Source of the DNA: Emergomyces orientalis
Taxonomy: Eukaryota > Ascomycota > Eurotiomycetes > Onygenales > Ajellomycetaceae
Length of the DNA stretch: 64,000 bases
Assembly (NCBI GenBank): GCA_002110485.1
Contig: MOWL01000049.1
Span: forward strand, 124,001-188,000
Direction: 5' to 3'
Part shown: positions 11,587 through 22,689 of the stretch, one piece after another
Numbering within the stretch: position 1 is the first letter of the stretch
Layout of the letters: each line of letters starts with the position of its first letter
Made by a program: the position numbers and the translations under genes
Notes under the pieces: generated by a model
The model's input: only the letters and a program-made list of their open reading frames with translations
Database searches by the model: none
Told to the model about the DNA's origin: nothing

Positions 11587-13105
11587 GCTGTAATCAGATG
11601 CTTGAAAGAATGAAACTCTCAGTTAAGAAATACTGACAAGTTCAAGATTATTACTAATTATAAGAATCTAGAGTACTTCATGATCTCACAAAAGCTCTCA
11701 GAACAGCAAGTACACTGAGCTCAGTTTCTGAGTCATTTCAATTTTGAATTGGTGTATTGGCCTGGTAAGGACAACGCTGCCGCGGACACCCTATCCCGCC
11801 GGGACCAGAACCTACCAAGTGGCCAAGACAACAAGAGACATGCCTACAGGAAATTTCAAATACTACAGTCAGTTAAATGCTTTTTGATAATTGATAGAAA
11901 GAGTCTGAAGAAGTCTTTTTTAAATGTTTCTCAACTCTTATATGAATTTCAATCTGTTAGTACAGTGTTAATCACAGTATTAGCTCTGCTTATAGAAGAA
12001 CACACTCTCACTGAAGAATGAACTCAGACTAAAAAAAATAATAATATACTCAAGAAACTGAAACAGATTATTCACAGCAGCTCTTGAAAGTTCTTTTCAC
12101 AGTTAAAGATTAAAATTTCAGTGATAAAATATAGTATTGAAAATGAATATCTCTGTTTTAGAGAATGAAAGTGAGTCTCAGACTCTGAATCTCTATGAAT
12201 CAGAATACTACAGAAAATTCATGATTCAGTGATAACAGAATACTCTGAATAAGAGATCATGTACTGAATTTTTGTCTGAAACTATTTTTAATTTAACTGT
12301 GTTCAAGATGTGAGAATCTTCACCCACAATTACAATATTTATAAAATAAACACAGCATGAAAGAAGTGTCAATATGGTCTGCTAAAGTCTCTGCTTATAT
12401 CAGATCAAATATAAAGAGAAATTTTCATTAACTTTATTATAAAACTCTCAGAGTCTGATGAGTTCACTAATATTATGATGATCACAGACTGTCTGTGCAA
12501 GAGTATGATAATTGAACTCTGTAAGAAAATAGACACTGAGACACTAGCTGATGTCTTTATCAACTGCTTCTATAGAAAGCATGATGTGCTGTCAGCTATA
12601 GTCTCAGATCATGAAATGCAGTTTATTGAAACTCTTTGATTATATATATATAAGAAGTTAGACATTATCAGATATCTCTTCACAGTCTATCACTCAGAGA
12701 TAGATGAGTTCACAGAATAAGTAAATCAGTCATTAAAAATCTATATCAGAAAGTTCACAAACTTTGTATAGAATAACTGATCAGAATGTTTAGTATCTGC
12801 TGAATTAGTCATGAATAATAAAGACTCAGTAATCACTGATATAAGCTCATTCTTTTTAATACATAAATATAATTTAGATCTGTTATAGCTGAAAGAGAAT
12901 ACTTCAGTCTCTGAGAATTCTTGAAATTTAATTAAATAAATAGAATTAATTCTAGTAAAACTAAAAGATGTAGTAATCTGAGTCCAGAATTCAATGACAA
13001 ATATTCAACAGAAACAAGAACTTCAGACTAATCATTATCAGAATACTGCTTTGAAATACAGAGTTAATAACACTATCTGACTCATCAGCTGCTGTACAAT
13101 CAAAA
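11587..13105 (+). mobile_element. Ty3/gypsy pol relic: RNase H end and integrase
   Basis: Decayed plus-strand pol. After the LINE-B insertion the RNase H frame resumes (LLAVIRCLKE) and reaches LVYWPGKDNAAADTLSRR, the conserved RNase H end of gypsy elements. The integrase core follows: ESDEFTNIMMITDCL, DVFINCFYRKHDVLSAIVSD, HSEIDEFTE and LVMNNKDSVITDISSFF. The frame is broken by all three stop codons. A short GC-rich patch at about 11755-11860 survives inside otherwise AT-rich DNA. Not functional. Confidence 0.85.
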
Positions 13106-14380
13106 AAACGCTTTCCCCCGAACCAGCCCAATTCTTCGAATTAGAAGACGAAAAGACATCCATTTGAAAGCTCTTGTTTGAGAAAGCAATTTATTCACTT
13201 TTTATTAAAATTGAGCGCGAGTTGGTGAAGCTATTGAGGAAAACGTGTTTGCAACCCCTAAGGGGAAAGAAAATCACACTTCATCACATAACATCATCAG
13301 TTTCGGCCCAATTTACATAGAATTTTGATAGAAGCTAGAACAAACCAGATATTACAACTGTCTCAATTTTGAATTCATTCCGACCATCTCTTTCTGAACA
13401 ATTCATTGTCAAAATCTGCGTGAAAACTCTGATTGATTTTCATGTTTCTTTGCACCAGTGCCAAGTCTTTTCCCTGTACCGCCCTACCTCGCCCGGCAGA
13501 AAAGTGACAAAAAAATACCTCAGCACAGATCACACGTGACCTACCCTTCAATCAGAAATTCCCCGGAACCTACCCTCTCTACAAAACGGAACGAGAAAAA
13601 GTGGAAATATCAGTGTTTAAAAAAATAGCTTGGTCCCTGCAAGTAATATATATACATACTTGTATATATATATATTATTATATAAGAAAATAGTACAGAT
13701 TTAGTCTGTTGATTCTTCATTTGCATACTCATCTGTGTGACTTAATAAATTACATTTATTAAGAGCTATCTAGTAAAATATATGAGATTAATTTGAATAG
13801 AAAAGGAAATCTATTCAGTATTAATTCATATTGATATTTCAGGAATACAATCTTGATTTGAGGTGGGGCCTATTTCAAGCAGAAATTTTGAGAAGCTTTT
13901 TAAATTGAAAAAGACAAAATTTGCAAGAGTTAGAGTGTTTTTCTTGATTTAGCTCTGAGTAAATAAATCAAGAAAATTCTACACAAATTCATATTTCTTT
14001 ACTTCAGTGACTGATTCAGTTTTTGAAAATAATCTCAATTTTGAGCTGCATACTTGATATGTGGGGAGAAGTTTAGAATATTGAATATTTCTGAATAGTT
14101 TTTATCAATTTCTCTGCAAAAAATTGATTTATTTTGTCAGTTTTTCTTTCAAAAACTGTCATTTCAATTGAATAATTTATTATTCATTGAAATCAATTCT
14201 TTTCTCTTCATTTTGTAGCACAAGAAAGAAGTCTGTGAAGATTTAATTGATTTATCTTTAAAAATCAATATTAGTTTATTAGATTCTCTTGAAAAATCTA
14301 ATCTAGATACTATTTCTAGTAGAAAAAATAGCAAAAATCTGAGAATACTATTTAATTTGACTAATTATCTAATATACTCA
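13106..14380 (+). repeat. Repeat R, left copy (1.28 kb)
   Basis: Matches 20998-22271 in the same orientation over its whole length. Shared landmarks are CCGAACCAGC near the start, a (TATA)n tract with nearby GTACAGATT(T/C)AGTCTGTTGATTC, and TTAGATTCTCTTGAAAAATC near the end. It ends about 9 bp before the ATG of LINE-A ORF1, so it could be the LINE 5' UTR. No long open frame. This copy keeps more C and G than the right copy. Confidence 0.8.
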
Positions 14381-14388
14381 AAGAAATC

Positions 14389-15951
14389 ATGAATAACTCA
14401 CCTCAATCTGTGAACATGATGACTCCATGCAAAAATAGAAATAATTTCATAGAAACTGTTTCTGAAATTGAGATTTTGAAGAAAAGAAAAAAAGAAGAAA
14501 TAGACAGACACAAAGTAGATGAAGTGAAAAATCTACAAAAAATAGCTGATGAGCTATATAAACAGTGCATGTATGAAGAAAATGAAGAAATTCTTCTTAT
14601 TCTGCATTCACAAGCAAGACAACTGAATGAAATTATTAAGTTTAAACTTAATATTTCTTCAAATCTGAAGATAGTTTTGAAAAAAACTGAAAAATCTGTA
14701 TCTCAAAAAATCTCTTCTGAATCTCTTTCAAAAGAAAACACTGAAAATGAGACAAAAACCTATGCTCAAGCTCTCAATAGCTCACAAAATATTGAAAAAG
14801 AAAAACAGCTGAAAAAAGCAGAAAAAATTTTCTCATTAGTTGAGAAAAAAGAACAAAGAAAAGCTCAAAAAGAGATTAAATTTCTTGAATCAAAAAAACA
14901 GAGACTGATTTTAAAAGTTAGTGATAGAGCTATCTTTGAAAAATCTATTCTAAATGATTCTAAGTTCATTTTTGAACTTAGAAACAAAATAAATCAAAAC
15001 TTTCATTTTGAAACTCAAAATGAAGAATTCAAGCCAGTTATCTCATCAATTGAAACCTCTTTTCTGGGAAATTCAATTGTAATTACTGCTATGCCAGATT
15101 TCAGCTCTGAATATCTAATTCAAAATGAAAACTGCTGGAAAGAGATAGTTCAAAAAGCTCTCTCTATTGAAGTTTCATGTGAAAAAGATGAGAAATGGGG
15201 AAAATTTGTATTACATGATATTCCAGTTGAAATCTTTGATCATGAAGAAGGCATGATAAATTTGAAAGAAGAAATTGAAATATATAATTCAATTTCTTTG
15301 AAAAAAACCCCAATTTGGCTCAATTCTTATGAGCAAAGACAAAGAAATCAAAATGCTTCAGTTTTAATTACTACAAATACAATAGAACAGTCAAAATGAC
15401 AGTATATTATAATTGCAGGATTGAAAATGAAAGTATTTGAATTCAAAGATTCAAGAGAGAATATTAAATCTCAAATTCAATGCTCAAACTGTCAGAAACA
15501 TGGACACTTTGCAAATACTTGTAAAAGAAATTCTAAATGTCAGTTTTGTGCTTTAGATCACAAAACAAATGAACATTCTTGCAACACATGTAGAAAAATA
15601 GGTGAAATCTGCAATCACACTGAAATCAAATGCAGTAATTGCTATGAAAAGCACACATCTATTTCAAAAGATTGTATTTTCATTTTCAAGAAAAAGTCTT
15701 TCAATAAAGTTGTGAAATGGAGAAAAGAAACTCAAAATACAAAGAAAATAGATAAAACTACAAAAAGAAGAAATTCTCAAATGTCTATTTCTTCTGAGTC
15801 AAATTCTTTTTCAAAAAATAGACAGATCTTAAACCCTGTTACACCTATAAAAATGAGAAAAGATAAAGAAAATCTCATTTCTATGAAAGCAGTAGAAGTT
15901 CCAGCTCTAAATACAGATAATAGATATAATCTATTACCTGATTCAGAATAA
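14389..15951 (+). CDS. LINE-A ORF1 (gag-like, zinc knuckles), one in-frame TGA
   Basis: RNA-binding chaperone-type protein of a LINE, 521 codons. The N-terminal half is Lys/Glu-rich with coiled-coil character. A Cys/His region starts near residue 365: CSNCQKHGHFANTC, then CQFCALDHKTNEHSC and CSNCYEKHTSISKDC. The frame has one interruption, TGA at 15397-15399, and closes at TAA 15949-15951. There are no other stops in this AT-rich frame. Read as Trp, the TGA gives SKWQYIIIAG, which fits the usual short hydrophobic strand before the zinc knuckles. Confidence 0.8.
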
Positions 15952-15984
15952 AAGAAACACAGCTTCAATTTATTCCTTTTGTAC

Positions 15985-18900
15985 ATGTTTACTACACAAA
16001 ACAATAATAAAAAGAAGAAAAAAACTATCAAAAATGCTTCAAAAATAACTTTTATTCAAAACAATGTTGATAGAAATAAAGATGCTATCTATTCATGCTT
16101 ACAGATAGGCTTTGAAGAGCAAACTGACTTCATTCTATTACAAGAGCCAAATTTTGATATAGAACAACAATTTATAATTTCTCATTCAAGCTATCACTGC
16201 TTTTTACCAGAGAAATCAGATGTAAAAGCAAGAGTTGTGATATATGCAAGAAAAAGATCAAGATTTCAATTCAATATAAAAAGTAATTATATATCTAATT
16301 CTGATATTCTAGTTGGAGATATTATAGATACAAGAAATCAATTTGACAGTATTCAATTGATAAATATTTATAATGAAAAATCACTGAAGGTAAATGATAA
16401 TTCATGGACAGTTGACAGAGAACTGCTGAATTTAAGTCCAGAAAAAAATGCTATTATATGTGGTGATTTCAATGCACATCATATATGGTGGAATTCTGAA
16501 TGTGATTATTCAATAAGATCAGAGAAAATAGTAGAGTGAGCTCTACAACATGAATTAGATATTATAAATGAAATTGATAGACAGACCTTCTTTAGAAACA
16601 ACTTAATGAAGAAATCAATCATAGACTTAACCTTTCTATCAAAAAATTTGATTGAAAACAAGATCTATAATTGGTTTATTAATTCAGAAGAAACATCAGG
16701 ATCTGCTCATGAAGTTATTCAATTTAATATTGAAATTGATGAAAAGGAAACATGTGAGAATCCTCTACTATCAAATCAATATAATTTTGAAAAAGCTGAA
16801 TGGTCTGAAATCAATAAGAGAATTGAAGATTTAAAATTTGAAAAAAAAGAAGAATTATCAAATTGAAATGAAAAGACAATAATAACAGATATAATGCTAG
16901 AAAGTAGAACTAATATAATAACTGAAATTATATTAGAAAGCATTAAAAACTTTATACCAAAGAAAAAGCTCTCAGAATTCTCAAAACCTTGGTGGTCAGA
17001 AGAAATAACAGAAAAAATAAAAAATCTAGCAAAAATAAAAAAAGAATGGAAAGAGAATATCATATCTTATGAAGAATATAAAAGAATAAGAAATGAATAT
17101 TTCACATTAATTAAAAAAGCTAAAACTAGCTGCTGGAATAAATTTCTTGAGAATGCACAGGGAAAAGAAATATTTAAAGCTTTTAAATATACAAAGTCTA
17201 AATCTGTTGCAAAGCTTCCATCTCTAAAATATAAAATAGAAAATGAGGAATATATTGCTCATTCTTTTGAACAAAAATGTCAGGCTTTTATGAAAATTCT
17301 ATTTCAAAAACCACCTCAATCTGAACAATATAGTTCAATATGTGAATATATTGAAGATTCAAGATGGGCTTGGCCAGATCTATCTAGAAATGAACTTGAA
17401 ACTGCTGTTTTTACAAGTTCTACAAAAACAGCTGCAGGACCTGATACTATAAATCATTTAATCATTCAAAAAGTCTTTCATTCTCTGAAAAATGAATTAT
17501 TTGAATTATTCTCTCAATTAATGAAGAATGGGTATCACCCTGAATGCTGGAGACAAGCAACTGGTATAGTTCTTGCAAAACCAAATAGAAAAGCTACTAT
17601 GCCAAAGTCTTATAGAATTATATCACTTTTGAATTGCTTGGGAAAAATTCTTGAAAAAATAATAGCAACAAGATTATTATATCTAGGCTCAATCACTGAT
17701 TTATTATATAATGATCAAATGGGTGGCAGAAAACAGAATTCTGCAATAGATACAGTTTTATCAATAATTCATGATATTCAAATGGCAAAAAATGAAGGCT
17801 TAGTTACAACAGCTGCTTTTATTGATATAAAAGGTGCTTTTGATCATGTTTCAAAGAATAAGCTAATAATTATTCTTCAAGAGATGAAACTACCAAAAGC
17901 ATTAATAAAGTGAGTTATATGTTTTATGTCAAAAAGATATATTCAACTACTTTTTGACTCATTAAAGCAAGATATTACTGAAATTGAAATAGAAGTTCCT
18001 CAGGGGTCTCCAGTCTCACCAATTCTATTTGCTATATATACAAAAAATCTATTCAAAGATAGAGAAATGGAGATAGTGAGATCTTCTAGCTATGTTGATA
18101 ATATAGGTCTGATTTTCAGCTCAAGAACAATAAAAGAAAATTGTGAAAATATTGAAAAAGCTGCGCAAGAGATATTTAATAGAGAAGATTTAAACCTAAT
18201 TCTATTTGATATGGAAAAAACTGAATTAATTCACTTTTTTCCAAAAAGATATGAAAAGGAAATAAGTTTAAATCTATTAAATCAAGAAATAAAGCCTAAA
18301 TCAGTTGTAAGATGGCTAGGAATCTGGCTGGATTCAAAACTCAATTTTAAATCTCATATTCAAAAAAGAATGGCTCAAGCTGAAAGAGTTTTAAATAGTA
18401 TAATACAACTTTCTAATACTGAAAGGGGTTTATCATTTCAAGCTATGAAACAGCTATACATTGCATGTATAGCATCTATTTCTGATTATGGTGTTCAGAT
18501 ATGGTGGAAGAACCAGAAACACTTCATAGATAAGTTTCAAAAATTGCAGAATACAGCTTTAAGAAGAATTCTGGGAGCTTTCAAAACCTCTCCATGTAGA
18601 GCTATGGAAATAGAAGCTTCTATATCACCTCCTGAAATAAGATTTGAGAAGATATGCAAGAATTATGCACTGAGAATCATGAAAATGCCAGATATTCATT
18701 CAATTAGAAAAAGAATATCTACATCTTATCCTCCAATTCAATCTGGAAATGACTTAGATTGGAATAGATATCTAGATTGGAATGAAAGTCAAGAAAATCA
18801 AGAAAATGAGAGAAATAGAAAAAAAATCCCCTCTCAACTATATAGAGTATGCTCAATGATTAAAAATGAGTTCTCCTCATTAAATATTGAAAAGATTGAA

Positions 18901-19932
18901 CACAAAAAGCTATATCCATGGAAAGAAAAACTAGGCTCAATGATTTCAATTGAAATAAGCGCATTATCAAAACCAGAAGAAGCTGAGAATCATAGAAGAA
19001 TAATAGAGAAAATTGATTTTAAAAAGTCAATTCTAATCTATTCAGATGGTTCAATGAATGAAAATAAAGGCCTAGGAGCTGGAATAGCATATACAGAAGA
19101 TAATTACAAATATACATCAGATTCATGGAATATTGGAAATGAATGTGAAGTATTTGATGCTGAATTATATGCTATTATGAAAGCTTTTAAACTGATAGAA
19201 ATAAAAGCTTCAAAAAGAAAAGATATGAAAGAAGCATGGATTTTTTCAGATAGTCAAGCAGCTTTGAAAAGAATTCAAAAAAATGAAATTCATAATGGTC
19301 AAATGAATATAGAAGTAATTCTAAAGATATGCAAAAGAATTCAATTAAAATATAAGACAAAGATATATCTGAGCTGGGTTCCTGCTCATATAAATATACA
19401 TGGAAATGAGCTTGCTGATGAAGCAGCAAAGAAAGGAACAGAACTAAATATTGCAAGTTCAAAAATAGTTTCATGGTCTTTTATTAAAAGAAAGATAAAA
19501 GAGAATTGCTTAGAAAAATGACATAAAATATGGGAAAAACAAAGAAAAAGTCCTCACTATCTTAGATTTGAAACTAAACCTAAATGGAAATCATGCTCTA
19601 TTAAGTGCAAGAAGAAGCTTTTCTCCTCAATCATTCAATTGAAACTAGGTCATGGCTATTTCAAATCTTATTTGAAAAGAATATCTGATATTGAAAGTGA
19701 AAATTGTGAATATTGTGACTCTCTTGAAGACTCAGAACATATCTTAATGAATTGCTCATTAAATCAAGAACTTAGAGCTGAACTGAGATATAAATATAAA
19801 CTGAGAGAAATGAATATGAAACTACTATTTTCAACTGAAATAGACAGTCAATATTTAATTGATTTTCTCAAAGAAACTCAAATAGCTACTAGAAATCAAT
19901 TCTATTTCAAAGATGAAAATATAAATGAATGA
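15985..19932 (+). CDS. LINE-A ORF2: APE endonuclease, reverse transcriptase, RNase H; four or more in-frame TGA codons
   Basis: A single frame of 1316 codons with TGA at 16537-16539, 16864-16866, 17911-17913, 19519-19521 and 19930-19932, and no TAA or TAG until 20128. Order: APE endonuclease (FIQNNVDRNKDAI, LLQEP, GDFNAHHIWW, about 1-210); RT (AAFIDIKGAFDHV near 617, PQGSPVSPILF, and YVDN at 703-706 where YVDD is expected); RNase H (YSDGS, DAELYAI, SDSQAA, NELADEAA, about 1015-1165); zinc tail CEYC..H..C. At 16537 (VE-x-ALQHE) and 17911 (LIK-x-VICFMSKRYIQL) Trp is the family residue. The Asn in the RT active-site box argues that this copy may be catalytically dead. Confidence 0.85.
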
Positions 19933-20251
19933 GAATCTGAAATATTCTTTATAAAAACTGCTAGATATTATATAATATCTCACTATTTCTTTTGTGTTAG
20001 AGTCTGTCTTTTATTTCCTTTGTATTCATGTCATGAGTTATTTTGTCTATCATTAATTTATTTTCTTTGTAATCACTTGAAAATTATATGAAAAAAAGAG
20101 AATATAAATAATCTTCAAAGATATTTATAAATAAATAAATAAAAAAAAGAAAAATCAATTTGCTGACTATTCTGGGCTGGAATTCAAGTATTGCAAGTGC
20201 TATTTGTTTGAAGAAAAAATGTATAGTAATTAGTGTTAAAGTTAGAAAAAT

Positions 20252-20274
20252 CCTGAGACTCTTTGAGTCTCAGG
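20252..20274 (+). other. 3'-UTR hairpin of LINE-A
   Basis: CCTGAGACTC, a 3-nt loop, GAGTCTCAGG: a perfect 10-bp stem about 60 nt before the (AAT)n tail. The truncated copy has it at 7929-7951. LINE-B has a shorter stem (CCTAGTA-T-TACTAGG, 9907-9921) at the equivalent place. In stringent-type LINEs a 3' stem-loop is what the reverse transcriptase recognises; that role is inferred here. Confidence 0.6.
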
Positions 20275-20335
20275 TAGATATCATAGTCTCTGACTGCATA
20301 TATATCTATAATTGAAGAATAATAATAATAATAAT

Positions 20336-20349
20336 CTGATTTATTTTCT
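20336..20349 (-). repeat. Right half of the split 14-bp target-site duplication
   Basis: The reverse complement reads AGAAAATAAATCAG, identical to 9608-9621. It lies directly after the LINE-A tail. Confidence 0.75.
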
Positions 20350-20997
20350 TGAATCAGTTAAACTTTATGTTCTTTTTGATGAGTTCTGTGAGAGAAGTCA
20401 TGATCTTTGAGAAATTCTGTATAAATTTTCTATAAAAGTTCATGAATTCTATGAACCCGCGGACATCTTTAACTGTAGTGAGAGCTTATTATTTTATAAT
20501 TATCTGAATCTTCTCTGAATTATATCAAGTTCTGAAGACTGTTTTTCATTCATTATCTTCTGTAATATGAAGTCTGTGAAAGGCTGCAGTAATATCAAGC
20601 TTTATAAATTATTTTGTCTTATCAATACATTCTAGAGTTTCTTTGATTAATGAAAGAGAGTATCTGTTCTTGCAAGTAATTACATTTAAGTTACAGTAGT
20701 CTACACAGAATTGTAGATCACTTTCTGATTTCTGAGCAAAAAGCACAGAGACTGCTGCCAGTGAATTACTCACTTGTATGAAGTCTTTATTCAAATAATT
20801 CAGTAGTGTTTTTCATAGAACAAGAAGTTCATTCTGAAACATGTTATAGAGAGAGTCTCAAGATAATTAAGTCTTTTTTCATTTTTATTTTTCAATGTGA
20901 TTTCATGATCTACCCCTGGTCCACAATGAGAGAGTAAGATGTTGGCTGCAGTATAATTAAACACATCTACGAATTCTTGCTCATAGTGCGGGCAACC
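20350..20997 (-). mobile_element. Ty3/gypsy pol relic: reverse transcriptase
   Basis: The minus-strand frame starts at HYEQEFVDVFNYTAANIL and VDHEITLKNKNE. Decayed RT blocks follow: SDLQFCVDYCNLNVITCKNR, SLIKETLECIDK, and VKDVRGFIEFMNFYRKFIQN near the end. It is interrupted by stops. The final residues (FKKINQ) run straight into the RNase H fragment that now lies on the plus strand at 9608, so the two pieces were one element before an inversion. Confidence 0.8.
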
Positions 20998-22271
20998 GAT
21001 TTCCCCGAACCAGCTCAATTTTTCGAAAATAAGAACCAAAAGACAGTCATTTGAAAGCTCTTGATTGAGAAAGCAATCTATTCAAATTTTATTAAAATTG
21101 AACATGATCTGACAAAGTTATTGAGAAAAACATGGTTGCGAGCCTCAGTGAGAAAAAAAATCACATTTTGTCACATAATTTCATCAGTTCTGGCTCAATC
21201 TACATGAGAATTAGATAGAAGCTAAATCAAACTAGATACAACAGTCTACTTAATTTTGAATTCATTCTGATCATTTCTTTCTGAACAATTCATTGTCAAA
21301 ATCTGTGTGAAAACTCTGATTGATTTTCATGTTTCTTTACATCAGTGTCAAGTCTTTTCCCTGTACCACCCTACCTCATCCAGCAGAAAAGTGACAAAAA
21401 AAATACCTCAGCACAGATCACATGTGATCTATCATTCAATCAGAAATTCCCTGAAACCTACTCTCTCTACAAAACCAAATGAGAAAAAGTGGAAATATCA
21501 GTATTTAAAAAATAGTTTGATCCCTGCAAGTAATATATATATATACTTGTATATATATATATTATTATATAAGAAAATAGTACAGATTCAGTCTGTTGAT
21601 TCTTCATTTGCATACTCATCTGTGTGACTTAATAAATTACATTTATTAAAAGCTATCTAGTAAAATATATGAGATTAATTTGAATAGAAAAGAAAATTTA
21701 TTCAGTATTAATTTATATTGATATTTCAGAAATACAATTTTGATTTGAGATGAAATCTATTTCAAACAGAAATTTTGAGAAACTTTTTAAATGAAAAAAG
21801 ATAAAATTTATAAGAGTTAGAGTATTTTTCTTGATTTAGTTCTGAGTAAATAAATCAAGAAAATCTTGTATAAATTCATATTCTTTTTCTTTTTATTTCA
21901 GTAATTGATTTAGTTTTTGAAAATAATCTTAACTTCAAGCTGCATACTTGATATGTAGAGAAAACTTTAAAATATTGAATATTTCTGAATAGTTTTTATC
22001 AATTTCTCTATAAAAAATTGATTTATTTTATCAGTCTTTCTTTCAAAAACTGTTATTTCAATTAAATAATTTACTATTTATTGAAATCAATTCTTTTCTC
22101 TTCATTTTATAGCACAAGAAAGAAGTCTGTGAAGATTTAATTAATTTATCTTTAAAAATTAATATTAGTTTATTAGATTCTCTTGAAAAATCTAATCTAG
22201 ATACTATTTCTAGTAGAAAAAATAGCAAAAAACTGAGAATACTATTTAATTTGATTAATTATCTAATATAC
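20998..22271 (+). repeat. Repeat R, right copy (1.28 kb, more AT-rich)
   Basis: Direct repeat of 13106-14380 with many C-to-T and G-to-A differences (for example CTCGCCCGGCAG versus CTCATCCAGCAG). It ends at the same internal position as the left copy and then meets GC-normal DNA. No gene. Either a second LINE 5' end without a body or a separate repeat family. Confidence 0.8.
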
Positions 22272-22689
22272 TTCATATAACGATGTGACGGTTAGCCAGT
22301 GGCTGAAAATGGCGGTTTCACGGCTGCTTTTGGCCTCCCGCTAACCGCCCAACCTCGATCATCACGTGAATCTATCCCCACGGCCGCGACGCTTCCCTCC
22401 ACGCATGGCCACGATTTTTGAAGTTACTGACCCTCGCTCACCCACAGCCCTTCTTTTTGGGGGGGGGAGCCGTTTTTGACGCTTCACTCTGTCGGTTTTG
22501 GCTCCCCCCCCCAGATCATGTTATTCTCTCTGCTTCCAGTCCCCGTCACTCTCATCATGCCGTCTACAGCTCCCTTCCTTCCCCTCCTTCGCAGCACTAC
22601 CTGGCCAGTTCTATCTATGAAAGCGTCTAAGTCTTTCATTACTTGTCCTGTCCCTCGCTACTGTCGGCTCTCCTTGGGCTGCCCTGATC
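22272..22689. other. Boundary between the AT-rich repeat block and GC-normal DNA
   Basis: Composition changes abruptly near 22272. CGGTTAGC (22289-22296) and its inverse GCTAACCG (22340-22347) lie within a small imperfect hairpin. A G run occurs near 22460 and a C run near 22505. This would be the 5' flank of the recombinase gene; no element terminus can be proved. Confidence 0.4.

Larger units (their letters stand above)
14381..20335 (+). mobile_element. LINE-A: nearly complete Tad-like non-LTR retrotransposon
   Basis: Two-ORF LINE ending in an (AAT)n tail at 20320-20335. ORF1 (14389-15951) is a nucleic-acid-binding protein with zinc knuckles. ORF2 (15985-19932) has APE endonuclease, reverse transcriptase, RNase H and a Cys-rich C-terminus, the order seen in fungal Tad/I-clade elements. 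Composition is strongly AT-rich, including at third codon positions. If repeat R is its 5' UTR, the element starts at about 13106. The 3' UTR carries a perfect 10-bp-stem hairpin at 20252-20274. Confidence 0.9.

Noticed and set aside
13106..14380. Calling repeat R an LTR pair around the LINE
   Set aside because: LINEs have no LTRs, the right copy is not adjacent to LINE sequence, and gypsy pol lies in inconsistent orientation to the two copies.
14389..19932. Explaining the LINE-A stops as ordinary RIP
   Set aside because: Classical RIP (CpA to TpA) should give TAA/TAG from CAA, CAG and TGG. None is present, while many CAA codons survive. I could not exclude another mutation process.
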